From assembly GCF_018219815.1 (NCBI RefSeq), contig NZ_JADMKU010000009.1, positions 96,351 to 160,350 of the forward strand: a DNA stretch of 64,000 nucleotides, written 5' to 3'. This DNA is from Thalassovita aquimarina. GTDB taxonomy: Bacteria > Pseudomonadota > Alphaproteobacteria > Rhodobacterales > Rhodobacteraceae. Of this stretch, positions 17,585 to 25,757 are shown one piece after another. Position 1 is the first letter of the stretch. The number at the start of each line of letters is the position of its first letter. The notes beneath the pieces were generated by a model. That model was not told where the DNA came from and ran no database searches. It worked only from the letters and a program-made list of their open reading frames with translations. The position numbers were made by a program, and so were the translations under genes.

Positions 17585-18829
17585 TTATTCGTTCCAGGCC
17601 TTGTCTTCGCCGCCCAGGCCGCCGATCTGCACCCGGGTCGGCAGGCCGATCCGGTCGAGGATGGTGAAGAAGGGTTTCGGATCCAGTTCCTCGACATTCT
17701 TCATGGTCTTCGCGTCCCATTCACCGGAGGCCACCAGCATGGCGGCAGCGACGGGCGGAACCCCGGCGGTGTAGGAAATGCCCTGGCTGCCGACCTCGTT
17801 ATAGGCGTCCTTGTGGTCGGCGACGTTGTAGACGAAGACTTCGAAGTCCTTGCCGTCCTTCACGCCCTTGACCAGATCGCCGATGCAGGTCTTGCCGGTG
17901 TAATTGGGCGCCAGAGAGGCGGGGTCGGGCAGGCAGGCCTTGACCACTTTCAGCGGCACCACTTCCAGACCTTCGGCGGTTTTCACCGGCTGTTCGGACA
18001 GCAGGCCGAGGTTCTTCAGCACGGTGAAGACGTTGATGTAGTGATCGCCGAAGCCCATCCAGAACCGCACGTCGGCCTGCGGGTAATTGGTGGCGAGGCT
18101 GTGCACCTCGTCATGGCCCGACTGGTAGGCCTTCGAGGGGCCGACCACCGGCAGGTCCCAGGCCTTGCCGCTTTCGAACATCGACAGTTCCTTCCATTGC
18201 TGGTCTTCCCAGTAGTAGACGGTGCCGGTGAATTCGCGGAAGTTGATTTCCGGGTCGAAATTGGTGGCGAAATACTTGCCGTGGTTGCCCGCGTTGATGT
18301 CGACGATGTCGATCGATTTGACCTCGTCCATCATGTCGATGGCGAAGCGGGCATATGCGTTGACGACGCCCGGATCGAACCCGGCGCCGAGGATGGCGGT
18401 GACGCCCTTTTCGGCACACAGGTCACGCTTCTTCCATTCGTAATTAGCGTACCAGGGCGGGGTTTCGCAGATCTTTTCGGGGTCTTCATGGATCGCGGTA
18501 TCGATATAGGCCGCGCCGGTTTCGATGCAGGCGTCGAGCACGGTCATGTTGACGAAGGCGGTGCCGACATTGATGACGATCTGCGCGCCGGTGTCCCGGA
18601 TCAGGGCGGCTACCGCCGCCGAATCCATCGCGTCGACCGCATGCGCCTTGAGAACGCCCTCTTGCTTCATTGCGCCCTTTTCGCGGACGGACTCAAGGAT
18701 CGCTTCGCATTTGGAAAGCGTCCGGCTGGCGATATGTATATCGCCAAGCACATCGTTGTTCTGCGCGCATTTATGCGCCACGACCTGAGCGACGCCACCG
18801 GCGCCGATGATGAGAACGTTCTGTTTCAA
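17585..18829 (-). CDS. Carboxynorspermidine synthase (dehydrogenase), saccharopine dehydrogenase family
   Basis: NADPH-dependent condensation of aspartate semialdehyde with a diamine to give carboxy(nor)spermidine, the first step of the alternative spermidine route used by bacteria lacking the AdoMet pathway. 414 residues with the N-terminal Rossmann motif VLIIGAGGVAQVVAHKC, then VNVGTAFVNMTVLDACIETG and ILGAGFDPGVVNAYARFA. Directly upstream on the same strand, 47 bp away, is the matching decarboxylase, which makes the assignment firm over plain saccharopine dehydrogenase. Confidence 0.93.
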   Translation of the reverse strand: MKQNVLIIGAGGVAQVVAHKCAQNNDVLGDIHIASRTLSKCEAILESVREKGAMKQEGVLKAHAVDAMDSAAVAALIRDTGAQIVINVGTAFVNMTVLDACIETGAAYIDTAIHEDPEKICETPPWYANYEWKKRDLCAEKGVTAILGAGFDPGVVNAYARFAIDMMDEVKSIDIVDINAGNHGKYFATNFDPEINFREFTGTVYYWEDQQWKELSMFESGKAWDLPVVGPSKAYQSGHDEVHSLATNYPQADVRFWMGFGDHYINVFTVLKNLGLLSEQPVKTAEGLEVVPLKVVKACLPDPASLAPNYTGKTCIGDLVKGVKDGKDFEVFVYNVADHKDAYNEVGSQGISYTAGVPPVAAAMLVASGEWDAKTMKNVEELDPKPFFTILDRIGLPTRVQIGGLGGEDKAWNE

Positions 18830-18876
18830 CTCAGGAAACCCCCTTTGGTGTTCGGGTGGTGGATTTTGCGGGCCGG

Positions 18877-19971
18877 TTATCCGAGCGCCGCGACGAAATC
18901 TTCGTAACCGAAGTCACGGACCAGCGTGACCGTACCGTCCAGGTCGCGCACGGCGATGCCCGGCATCTTCACGCCATTGAACCAGTTTTTCTTGACCATC
19001 GTGTAACCGGCGGCGTCCTGAATGGAGATACGGTCGCCGATTTTCAGCGGTTTGTCGAATCTGGCCTCGCCGAAGATGTCGCCGGCGAGGCAGGTTTTGC
19101 CTGCGATCTGGTATTCGTGGGTCCCGTTCTGCGGCAGTTTCGCGGTTTCGCGGTAGATCAGCAGGTCGAGCATATGCGCCTCGATCGAGCTGTCGACGAT
19201 GGCGACGTTCTTGCCGGTATCGAGGATGTCGAGAACCGAGACCTCGAGCGTTGCCGCGTTGGTGATCGAGGCCTCGCCGGGTTCGAGATAGACCTGCACG
19301 CCCATCGCATCGCTGAAGGCCTTCAGCCGGTCGGCGAGTTTTTCCAGCGGGTAACCTTCGCCGGTGAAATGGATGCCGCCGCCCAGCGACACCCAGTCGA
19401 GCCGCTTCAGGAAGGTGCCGAATTCGTTTTCGATCCGGGTGAGCTGTTGCGAAAAGAGATCGAAATCGTCGTTTTCGCAGTTGTAGTGGATCATGACGCC
19501 GCTGATACGTCCCTCGGCCTGTTCCAGCCGCGCCATGTCCCATTCGCCCAGGCGCGAAAACGGCCGGGCGGGATCGGCCAGATCGAAGCCGGAGGTGGAA
19601 AACCGCGGGTTCAGCCGCAGGCCGGTGGCCAGTCCCTGGGTGCGGTCGCCGAACCGGTCGAGCTGCCCCAGCGAGTTGAAGATGATCTTGTCGGCGTAGG
19701 ACACCGCCTCGTCGATTTCGTGATCGGCCCAGCCGACCGAATAGGCATGGGTTTCCTTGCCGAATTGTTCCCGGCCCAGCCGCAGTTCGAAGAGCGACGA
19801 CGAGGTGGTGCCGTCCATGTATTGCGACATGAAATCGAAGACCGGCCAGGTCGAGAAGCATTTCAACGCCAAAAGCGCCTTGGCGCCGGAGTTTTCTCGC
19901 AGCCAGGCGATTTTTTCCATGTTCGGCAAAAGCCGGGATTTGTCGATCAGGTAATAGGGTGTCTGGAGCAT
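18877..19971 (-). CDS. nspC: Carboxynorspermidine decarboxylase
   Basis: PLP enzyme of the alanine racemase/type III decarboxylase fold that removes CO2 from carboxy(nor)spermidine to yield the polyamine. 364 residues starting MLQTPYYLIDKSRLLPNMEK; the PLP lysine is Lys37 in LLALKCFS and the glycine loop is VSLGGGIHFTG. The C-terminal barrel has YLEPGEA and GDIFGEARFDKPL. The ATG at 19971 fits the family; an upstream in-frame ATG at 20025 adds residues without homology. Operon partner of the synthase. Confidence 0.94.
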   Translation of the reverse strand: MLQTPYYLIDKSRLLPNMEKIAWLRENSGAKALLALKCFSTWPVFDFMSQYMDGTTSSSLFELRLGREQFGKETHAYSVGWADHEIDEAVSYADKIIFNSLGQLDRFGDRTQGLATGLRLNPRFSTSGFDLADPARPFSRLGEWDMARLEQAEGRISGVMIHYNCENDDFDLFSQQLTRIENEFGTFLKRLDWVSLGGGIHFTGEGYPLEKLADRLKAFSDAMGVQVYLEPGEASITNAATLEVSVLDILDTGKNVAIVDSSIEAHMLDLLIYRETAKLPQNGTHEYQIAGKTCLAGDIFGEARFDKPLKIGDRISIQDAAGYTMVKKNWFNGVKMPGIAVRDLDGTVTLVRDFGYEDFVAALG

Positions 19972-20084
19972 CTGGCGGCGGTCCTTGAACAGAAGCGACG
20001 CACGGGAATCACGCGCGGCCCCCACTTAGCGGTGGAACGGCGGTGTGGCAAAGAAAAACTGATCCCGGGCGCGGTGGTGCCCGG

Positions 20085-20155
20085 AGGGGAAGGGGGCTGT
20101 CTGCCCCCTCTGCCTGCGGCATTCACCCCCGAGGATATTTTCGAACAGAAGAAAC
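20085..20155 (+). repeat. Composite double-hairpin repeat, copy 2
   Basis: GGGGGC-TGTCT-GCCCCC hairpin, TGCC-TGC-GGCA hairpin, C-run and tail GAGGATATTTTCGAACAGAA. Lies between nspC and the GTA remnant; just before it is a further small inverted repeat CCGGGC/GCCCGG (20065-20084). Confidence 0.85.
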
Positions 20156-20250
20156 GGAACGGGGCGTTAAGGCTTTGGTACGGCGGACCGGGGCAGGGTT
20201 GGCTCATGCTGGAGGGTGCGGGGAAAACGCATGAAGCAGAGCGAGCAGAT

Positions 20251-20601
20251 ATGACAGTGATCAGACCCGACAAGGACGCATTCCCGCTGGCCGAGCGGCT
20301 GACCGAGATCGAGGAGGTGTTCCTGGACCTGAAGGCTGAGGTGAAGCGGCTTCAGACCAGGATCCGCGAGGGCGAGTTGGGGGCCGTCAAGGATGGCGCG
20401 CGGCTGAGCGCGGATATCCGGGGCTGGTTGAAGATCGCCTATGAGATGGAGGCCACTTTTCATGACAGAAAACGCAAGCAAGCCGGGATCGAGCGGCAAT
20501 ATGCCGTCGACTTCGACCAGGCAAGGGATCAGATCCGGTGCCGGCTGGATCGCCTCCGCCGATGCTGCCACGAGGGACGCGTTCCTGGACGGGCTGAGTG
20601 A
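20251..20601 (+). CDS. GTA small terminase-like protein (gene 1 position)
   Basis: 116-residue helical protein, MTVIRPDKDAFPLAERLTEI at the start and ADIRGWLKIAYEMEATFHDR in the middle. It occupies the position of gene 1 of the Rhodobacter-type gene transfer agent cluster, immediately before the large terminase, and its composition and C-terminal DQIRCRLDRLRR fit that family, whose product helps start DNA packaging. The frame is intact, but the next gene is broken, so it can no longer serve its original job here. It overlaps the terL frame by about 140 bp. Confidence 0.6.
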   Translation: MTVIRPDKDAFPLAERLTEIEEVFLDLKAEVKRLQTRIREGELGAVKDGARLSADIRGWLKIAYEMEATFHDRKRKQAGIERQYAVDFDQARDQIRCRLDRLRRCCHEGRVPGRAE

Positions 20602-21002
20602 GGGGGAGCTTCTGGCGCTGCCTTACCTATTCGAGTTCTGGGCACTGGATCATCAGTTGCCGCCCGACGGAAACTGGCGCACCTGGGTGATTATGGGCGG
20701 GCGCGGCGCGGGCAAGACGCGGGCGGGCGCGGAATGGGTGCGGTCCATGGTCGAGGGGGCGCGGCCGGGCGATCCGGGCCGGGCGCGTCGGGTAGCGATC
20801 GTGGGCGAGACGATCGACCAGGCGCGAGGTGATGGTGTTCGGCGAAAGCGGCATCCTGGCCACGTCGCCGCCGGACCGGCGGCCCGACTGGGTGGCCGGT
20901 CGCCGGATGCTGTGCTGGCCCAACGGGGCCACGGCGCAGATTTTTTCGGCGCATGATCCGGAAAGTTTGCGCGGGCCGCAATTCGACGCGGCCTGGGTCG
21001 AT
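20462..21002 (+). pseudogene. Broken GTA large terminase (terL, gene 2), N-terminal part only
   Basis: The frame from 20462 encodes a terminase N-terminus: LSEGELLALPYLFEFWALDH, then the Walker A motif GGRGAGKTRAGAEW and VAIVGETIDQAR. At 20822-20828 the reading frame shifts (two bases appear lost in a GCGC run) and the homology continues in another frame as EVMVFGESGILATSPPDRRP and AHDPESLRGPQFDAAWVDEL. Right after that the remaining ~300 residues of terminase, including the nuclease domain, are missing: sequence jumps into the end of GTA gene 15. Clearly non-functional for packaging. Confidence 0.85.
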
Positions 21003-22967
21003 GAATTGGGATGCGCATCCATCGACAAGGGGACCAACCAGCCGAACAAATTCGTCGATCCCAAGTCGTCGGAATCCGTCTTGCCGCATTATTCCGACGG
21101 ACGCCGTGACGAACTGATCCAGATGCAATATTTGCGCGCCTTGCTCGGATACTGGGGGGAGGCGGCGAATAACCCGGTCTCCGGGCAATACGGGGGGCGG
21201 ATGCTGGACATGTCCCGTGCCTATGTCTGGGCCTGGGATGCGCGGCCTTACCCGGCCTTCCCGCGCAATACCGAGCTGTGGAGCGATGCGGAGAATTACG
21301 CCAGAGGCCACTGGATCAACGGGCGCGGATCGGCGCGGTCGCTGGCCTCTGTGGTGACGGAAATCTGCCGCCGGGCCGGAGTGAGCGAGATTGATACCTC
21401 GGCGCTTCACGGTCATGTGCGCGGATATCACCAGAAAGATGCCGCTGAAGCGCGTTCGGCCCTGCAACCCCTGATGCTGCGCTATGGGTTCGATGCGATC
21501 GAACGGGACGGGGTTCTGGTCTTTCGCAGCCGTACCGGAATGACGGATTGGGCGCTGGGCCAGAATGCATTGGCCGTGAACGATGAACTGCCATATTCCA
21601 CCGAAGCGCACTGCGCGGCGCAAAGTGAAATGGCAGGCCGGGTGCGGTTGCGTTTTGTCGAGGCGGATGCCGATTTCGAAACCGTTGCGGAAGAGAGTGT
21701 GTTGCCGGACGTGGAAACCCACGCGGTCGCGGCGAGCGAGATCCCGCTGGCGATGACCCGCGCCGAGGGACGGCAGGTGGTGGAACGCTGGCTGAGCGAA
21801 GCACGACTGGCGCGTGACAGCGTGAGGCTTGCATTGCCGCCCTCGGCGCTGGGGATCGGGGCGGGCGATGTGATCGAACTACCCGGTGACGGGCCCGCCG
21901 GCACCTATCGGGTGGACCGGGTCGAATATCGCGCCTCACAGATCGTCGAGGCGGTGCGGATCGATCCGGAAAGCTATCGCCCGGCCGAGTTCACCGAGGA
22001 GACGAGCCCGGTCACGCCCTTTTTCGCGCCCGCGCCTGTGCTGCCTTTGTTCCTCGATCTGCCCTTGCTCAGGGGGGACGAACCGCCCCATGCGCCGCAC
22101 ATGGCGGTCACGGCCACGCCATGGCCCGGCAGCGTGGCGGTGTATCATGCCGCCGCCGACAGCGACTATGACCTGCTCTCCACGCAGGAGGCGCGGGCGA
22201 TCATCGGGATGACGGAAACCGCGCTGGTCCGGGCGCGGCCGGGGCTGTGGGATCGCGGCAGCAGGTTGCAGGTCCGGTTGGCGAGCGGCAGCCTGGAAAG
22301 CCGGCCGAGGCAGCAGATCCTTGCCGGTTCCAACCTCGCCGCTATCGGTGACGGGACGGTGGAGAACTGGGAACTGGTGCAGTTCCGCGATGCCCGGTTG
22401 GTGGATGATAACACCTACCTGCTGACCAATCTGCTGCGCGGGCAGCTGGGCAGCGACGCGGCGATGCCCGAAAGCTGGCCCGAAGGGTCCTATTTCGTGC
22501 TGCTCGACAATGCGGTGACGCAACTGGGTCTGGCCTCGGCCAGCCGCAACCTCGCGCGGCATTACCGGATCGGCCCGGCGCGGCGCGGCTACGACGATCC
22601 CTCCTATCGGCATTACCAACTGGCATTCGCGGGGATCGGGCTGCGCCCCTACGCGCCGGTTCATCTGCGGGCTGAGCCGGCCGGGACAGGGGATGTGACG
22701 CTGCGCTGGATCCGGCGGACAAGGGTCGGGGGCGACAGCTGGGACGGGCTGGAGGTACCTCTGGGCGAGGAACAGGAGCTGTACCTGGTCCGCATCCTGG
22801 CCGGAGCTCAGGTGCTGCGCGAGGAAACGGTTGCGTCGGCCGAATGGACCTATGCGTCGGCGGCGATTGCCGAGGATGGCGGGCTGTCTGGGCTGGTGGC
22901 GGAGGTGGCGCAGGTTTCTGCAACATATGGCGCCGGGGCGCCGGCCAAGCTGTCTCTGAACGGGTAG
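21003..22967 (+). pseudogene. C-terminal part of GTA gene 15 (host-specificity / tail tip protein), fused to the terL remnant
   Basis: From the junction onward the protein reads CASIDKGTNQPNKFVDPKSS, then RRDELIQMQYLRALLGYW and MLDMSRAYVWAWDARPYPAF, which are hallmarks of the TIM-barrel-like region and following domains of the large GTA gene 15 protein (about 1300 residues in the family). About 655 residues remain, in one open frame to a normal stop. The first half of gene 15 and everything between genes 2 and 15 is absent. The frame is uninterrupted with the shifted terL frame from 20829, so a 712-residue chimera could in principle be translated. Confidence 0.85.
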
Positions 22968-23119
22968 CGGGCGGAGAAAGGCACAACGGAATCCGCCGGC
23001 AGAATGCCGTCACGGGAGGGCATCAGCTTTGCGGACGGCATCGCCGTCGGCTACTCCGATCAACGTAATGTGGCCGCGCTTTTTTTCTGTGTTATATTCT
23101 TGTTGAGGGGCGTGACCTG

Positions 23120-23269
23120 ATGGATGACGACGACAATGAAACTCGATCCGAAACACGTCGAGATTCGGTTTCGATGGTTGCGCCCTACGCGCGAATCCGC
23201 GTCATCGTAGCGGTAATCGTGTTCTTGTTCGTCATCGCCGTGATGGTTTTTCGCGCGTTTTCCGGGTGA
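23120..23269 (+). CDS. Small single-pass membrane protein, 49 residues
   Basis: ATG with GAGGGG eight bases upstream. An acidic N-terminus (MDDDDNETRSETRRDS) is followed by a hydrophobic segment VIVAVIVFLFVIAVMVF near the C-terminus. I do not recognise it; the good ribosome site and the clear charged-then-hydrophobic pattern support a real gene. Confidence 0.5.
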   Translation: MDDDDNETRSETRRDSVSMVAPYARIRVIVAVIVFLFVIAVMVFRAFSG

Positions 23270-23646
23270 CGCGTATAGCAAGCGCCCCTTTTTGCGAAAA
23301 GACACCGAAGCCAGGAAACCCGGTTCGCTGGAGGTCGTGACAGGCCTGGCCACGGACCGTGTCGTCAGGCGCGCCGGTTCTGGCCCGGTGCGGCCAAGAT
23401 GTGTGGATACGCTGTCAGCGCCGCGTTTAGCGACGCTTGCGGGGCGCACCGGTTGTTGGCCTGATATCCCTTTTCGGCCCGTCGAGGCGCTGGCTGGTCC
23501 GAGGGTTCGCTTTTGCGATGCAATCCAGGTCAGCGGGGAGTGGCGCGGGTGCGGATCATTCCGAAACGAAATATACTCCTTCACAGCTTTGCGTTTTGCC
23601 ATGCGGCCCTATCTGGTATAGTGACACCGACCGGAGGACCCCATCC
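23270..23646. other. Non-coding stretch before cysE
   Basis: 377 bases in which I see no convincing gene. The cysE frame is open upstream, but the family start and a GGAGG box are at 23647. A weak promoter match, TTTTGC-N17-TATAGT, lies at 23594-23622. Confidence 0.4.
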
Positions 23647-24453
23647 ATGGCCAAGACCAAGACACAATTTGCAGAACTCGATCCGGTCTGGAGCCGGATC
23701 AGGACCGAAGCGGAAGACGCCGTTGCGCAGGAACCGCTGCTCGGCGGGCTGATCCATTCCAGCATCCTGCATCACGAATCGATCGAAAACGCGCTGGCCT
23801 ACCGGACCTCGCTGAAACTGGCCTCGGGCGAGATGTCGGAGCAGCTGATCCGCGAGATTTGCGATGCCGCCTATGCCGATGATCCGGCGCTGTCGCTGGC
23901 GGCAAGGGCCGATATCGCCGCCGTGCACGACCGCGACCCGGCCTGCCACCGGTTCCTGCAACCGCTGATGTTCTTCAAGGGCTTCCAGGCGCTGCAGGCG
24001 TACCGCGTGGCACATTGGCTGTGGGAGAACGGCCGCCGCGACATGGCCTATTTCTTCCAGATGCGGGTATCGGAACAGTTCGGTGTCGATATCCACCCGG
24101 CCGCCAAGATCGGCAAGGGCATCATGATCGACCACGCCCATTCCATCGTCATCGGCGAAACCGCCGTGGTGGGCGACAACGTGTCGATGCTGCATTCGGT
24201 GACGCTGGGCGGCACCGGCAAGGAAGAGGAAGACCGCCACCCCAAGATCGGCGATGGCGTGCTGATCGGCGCCGGGGCCAAGGTTCTGGGCAATATCCAT
24301 GTCGGTCATTGTTCCCGCATCGCCGCCGGGTCTGTGGTGCTGCACGAGGTGCCGCCGAAAACCACTGTGGCGGGCGTGCCGGCCAAGGTGGTGGGCGAAG
24401 CGGGCTGCTCGACGCCCTCGATCACCATGGATCAGCTGCTGGGCACCAAGTGA
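23647..24453 (+). CDS. cysE: Serine O-acetyltransferase
   Basis: Acetylates serine to O-acetylserine, the first step of cysteine synthesis and the usual point of cysteine feedback. 268 residues: helical N-terminal domain, then left-handed beta-helix hexapeptide repeats from about residue 150 (IHPAAKIGKGIMIDHAHSIV, IGETAVVGDNVSMLHSVTLG), with the catalytic DHAH His and a C-terminal tail of the kind that docks into cysteine synthase. Start MAKTKTQFAEL has GGAGG upstream. cysK lies 1.3 kb downstream on the same strand. Confidence 0.96.
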   Translation: MAKTKTQFAELDPVWSRIRTEAEDAVAQEPLLGGLIHSSILHHESIENALAYRTSLKLASGEMSEQLIREICDAAYADDPALSLAARADIAAVHDRDPACHRFLQPLMFFKGFQALQAYRVAHWLWENGRRDMAYFFQMRVSEQFGVDIHPAAKIGKGIMIDHAHSIVIGETAVVGDNVSMLHSVTLGGTGKEEEDRHPKIGDGVLIGAGAKVLGNIHVGHCSRIAAGSVVLHEVPPKTTVAGVPAKVVGEAGCSTPSITMDQLLGTK

Positions 24454-24476
24454 TCAGCGGCTGAGCATCCCCGCGA

Positions 24477-24692
24477 TCATCGATCCAAGGGCGGCCACGT
24501 GGTCAGAATGATCGCGCGGTCGTTCCACAGCACGCCGACGAAAAACCACCCCACAAGGCCGATCAGGAACATGTAGATGTTCCACGGCACGATGTCGAAG
24601 GCGATGAAGGCGTATCCGAAAATCTGCGCGACCGAGGCTGTCCATTTGACGGACTGGATGAGGTTTGCGTGTCTGGGCAGGGCCTGTTGCAT
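24477..24692 (-). pseudogene. Small two-helix membrane protein with probable C-terminal frameshift
   Basis: 71 codons from the ATG at 24692; VKWTASVAQIFGYAFIAFDI and NIYMFLIGLVGWFFVGVLWN are two membrane helices typical of small Rhodobacteraceae proteins of about 75 residues (DUF6552-like, from memory). After DRAIILT the frame reads TWPPLDR-stop, while the other frame continues as HVAALGSMIAGMLSR, which is what the family end looks like. One missing C near 24498-24503 would explain this. Could be a real frameshift, a tolerated new C-terminus or a sequencing error. Divergent from the LysR gene. Confidence 0.6.
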
Positions 24693-24769
24693 CCGGTTTC
24701 TCCTGAAGCTGGGGAGGCCCCGAATGGCATTCGGACCCGGATTTGACTATTCATGCTTTCAGGACTTAC

Positions 24770-24788
24770 CCTGTAGAAAACTTACAGG
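24770..24788 (+). promoter_or_regulatory. Dyad over the LysR gene ribosome site, possible autoregulatory operator
   Basis: CCTGTA-N7-TACAGG, perfect 6-bp arms, ending 6 bases before the ATG at 24795 and including the AGGA of its SD. It sits in the divergent region shared with the small membrane gene. Confidence 0.45.
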
Positions 24789-24794
24789 AATGAC

Positions 24795-25637
24795 ATGCGC
24801 TGCCTGCGCCTTTCACCGATCCGTGCCTTCGATGCTGCCGCCCGTCACGGGAATTTCCGGCTGGCGGCGGAGGAACTGCACCTGACACATGGCGCGGTGG
24901 CGCAACAGATCCGCGCGCTGGAGGATCAGCTTGGCCAGTCCCTGTTCGAACGGTTGCCGCGCGGAGTGGCGCTGACCGCCGCGGGGGCGCATCTGGCCAA
25001 GGCGTCGCGGGCGGCGCTGGAATTGATGGATCAGGCGGTGGATGCGCTGGAAACCGGGCAGAAAACCCTGCAAATCAGCGTCCCGCCCAGTTTTGCAGCG
25101 CGCTGGCTGGTGGCGGCGATTCCCGAATTCGAGGCGGCGCATCCCGAATTGCGGCTGGCGATCAGCGCCGATGCAAACATCCAACCCCTGCGGCGCGGCA
25201 TCGTCGATGCGGCGGTCCGCATGGGGCCGCGTCCGGGGGTGGAAGGCGTGGTGGTCACGCGGCTCTGCCCGGTCGAGTTCGTGGCGGTGGCAACGCCAGA
25301 CTATGCCGAACGGATCGGAGCGCCCCCAGAATTTGAGGGTGCAATTTTGTTGCAGGATGCGCATGAATACCGGGTCCGGTTCCTGCCCGGGCGGGGCCGT
25401 GACATCTGGCGCTACAACTACACCGTTCTGGCGATCGACGCGGCAATGGAGGGGCAGGGCATGGCGATTGCACCGCGGCTGCTGGTGGAAAAACCGCTGC
25501 GCCGGGGCGATTTTCGGGAACTGTCCTTGCCGGAAACCGGCAAGGATATCGGTTATTACCTAGTACATCCGGCGGGGCTGCACCGGTCCGATCCGGTGCT
25601 GCGCTTTGCCGACTGGATCAAGGGCGCGTTGTCGTGA
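24795..25637 (+). CDS. LysR-family transcriptional regulator (GcvA-like)
   Basis: 280 residues: N-terminal winged helix-turn-helix (about 1-62; SPIRAFDAAARHGNFRLAAE, then LTHGAVAQQIRALEDQLG) and a periplasmic-binding-like effector domain. The sequence type RALEDQLGQSLFERLPRGV matches the GcvA/AmpR branch. Target unknown: neighbours are a small membrane gene (divergent), cysE upstream and cysK downstream, so a link to cysteine metabolism is possible but unproven. Confidence 0.9.
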   Translation: MRCLRLSPIRAFDAAARHGNFRLAAEELHLTHGAVAQQIRALEDQLGQSLFERLPRGVALTAAGAHLAKASRAALELMDQAVDALETGQKTLQISVPPSFAARWLVAAIPEFEAAHPELRLAISADANIQPLRRGIVDAAVRMGPRPGVEGVVVTRLCPVEFVAVATPDYAERIGAPPEFEGAILLQDAHEYRVRFLPGRGRDIWRYNYTVLAIDAAMEGQGMAIAPRLLVEKPLRRGDFRELSLPETGKDIGYYLVHPAGLHRSDPVLRFADWIKGALS

Positions 25638-25647
25638 CGAGAAGGAT

Positions 25648-25677
25648 CGTTCCAAGGCGCCGTTGCAAAATGGAACG
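25648..25677. promoter_or_regulatory. Inverted repeat between LysR gene and cysK
   Basis: CGTTCCA and TGGAACG, perfect 7-bp arms 16 bases apart, 10 bases after the LysR stop. No T-run follows; possible operator of cysK or end hairpin of the LysR mRNA. Confidence 0.35.
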
Positions 25678-25757
25678 GCTTTCCAACAGTTGATATTGTC
25701 GCCTTGCGGTTCCGGACGTAGCCTGTCGGGGTATTTGCCACAAAGGGGAGAGGCGCA

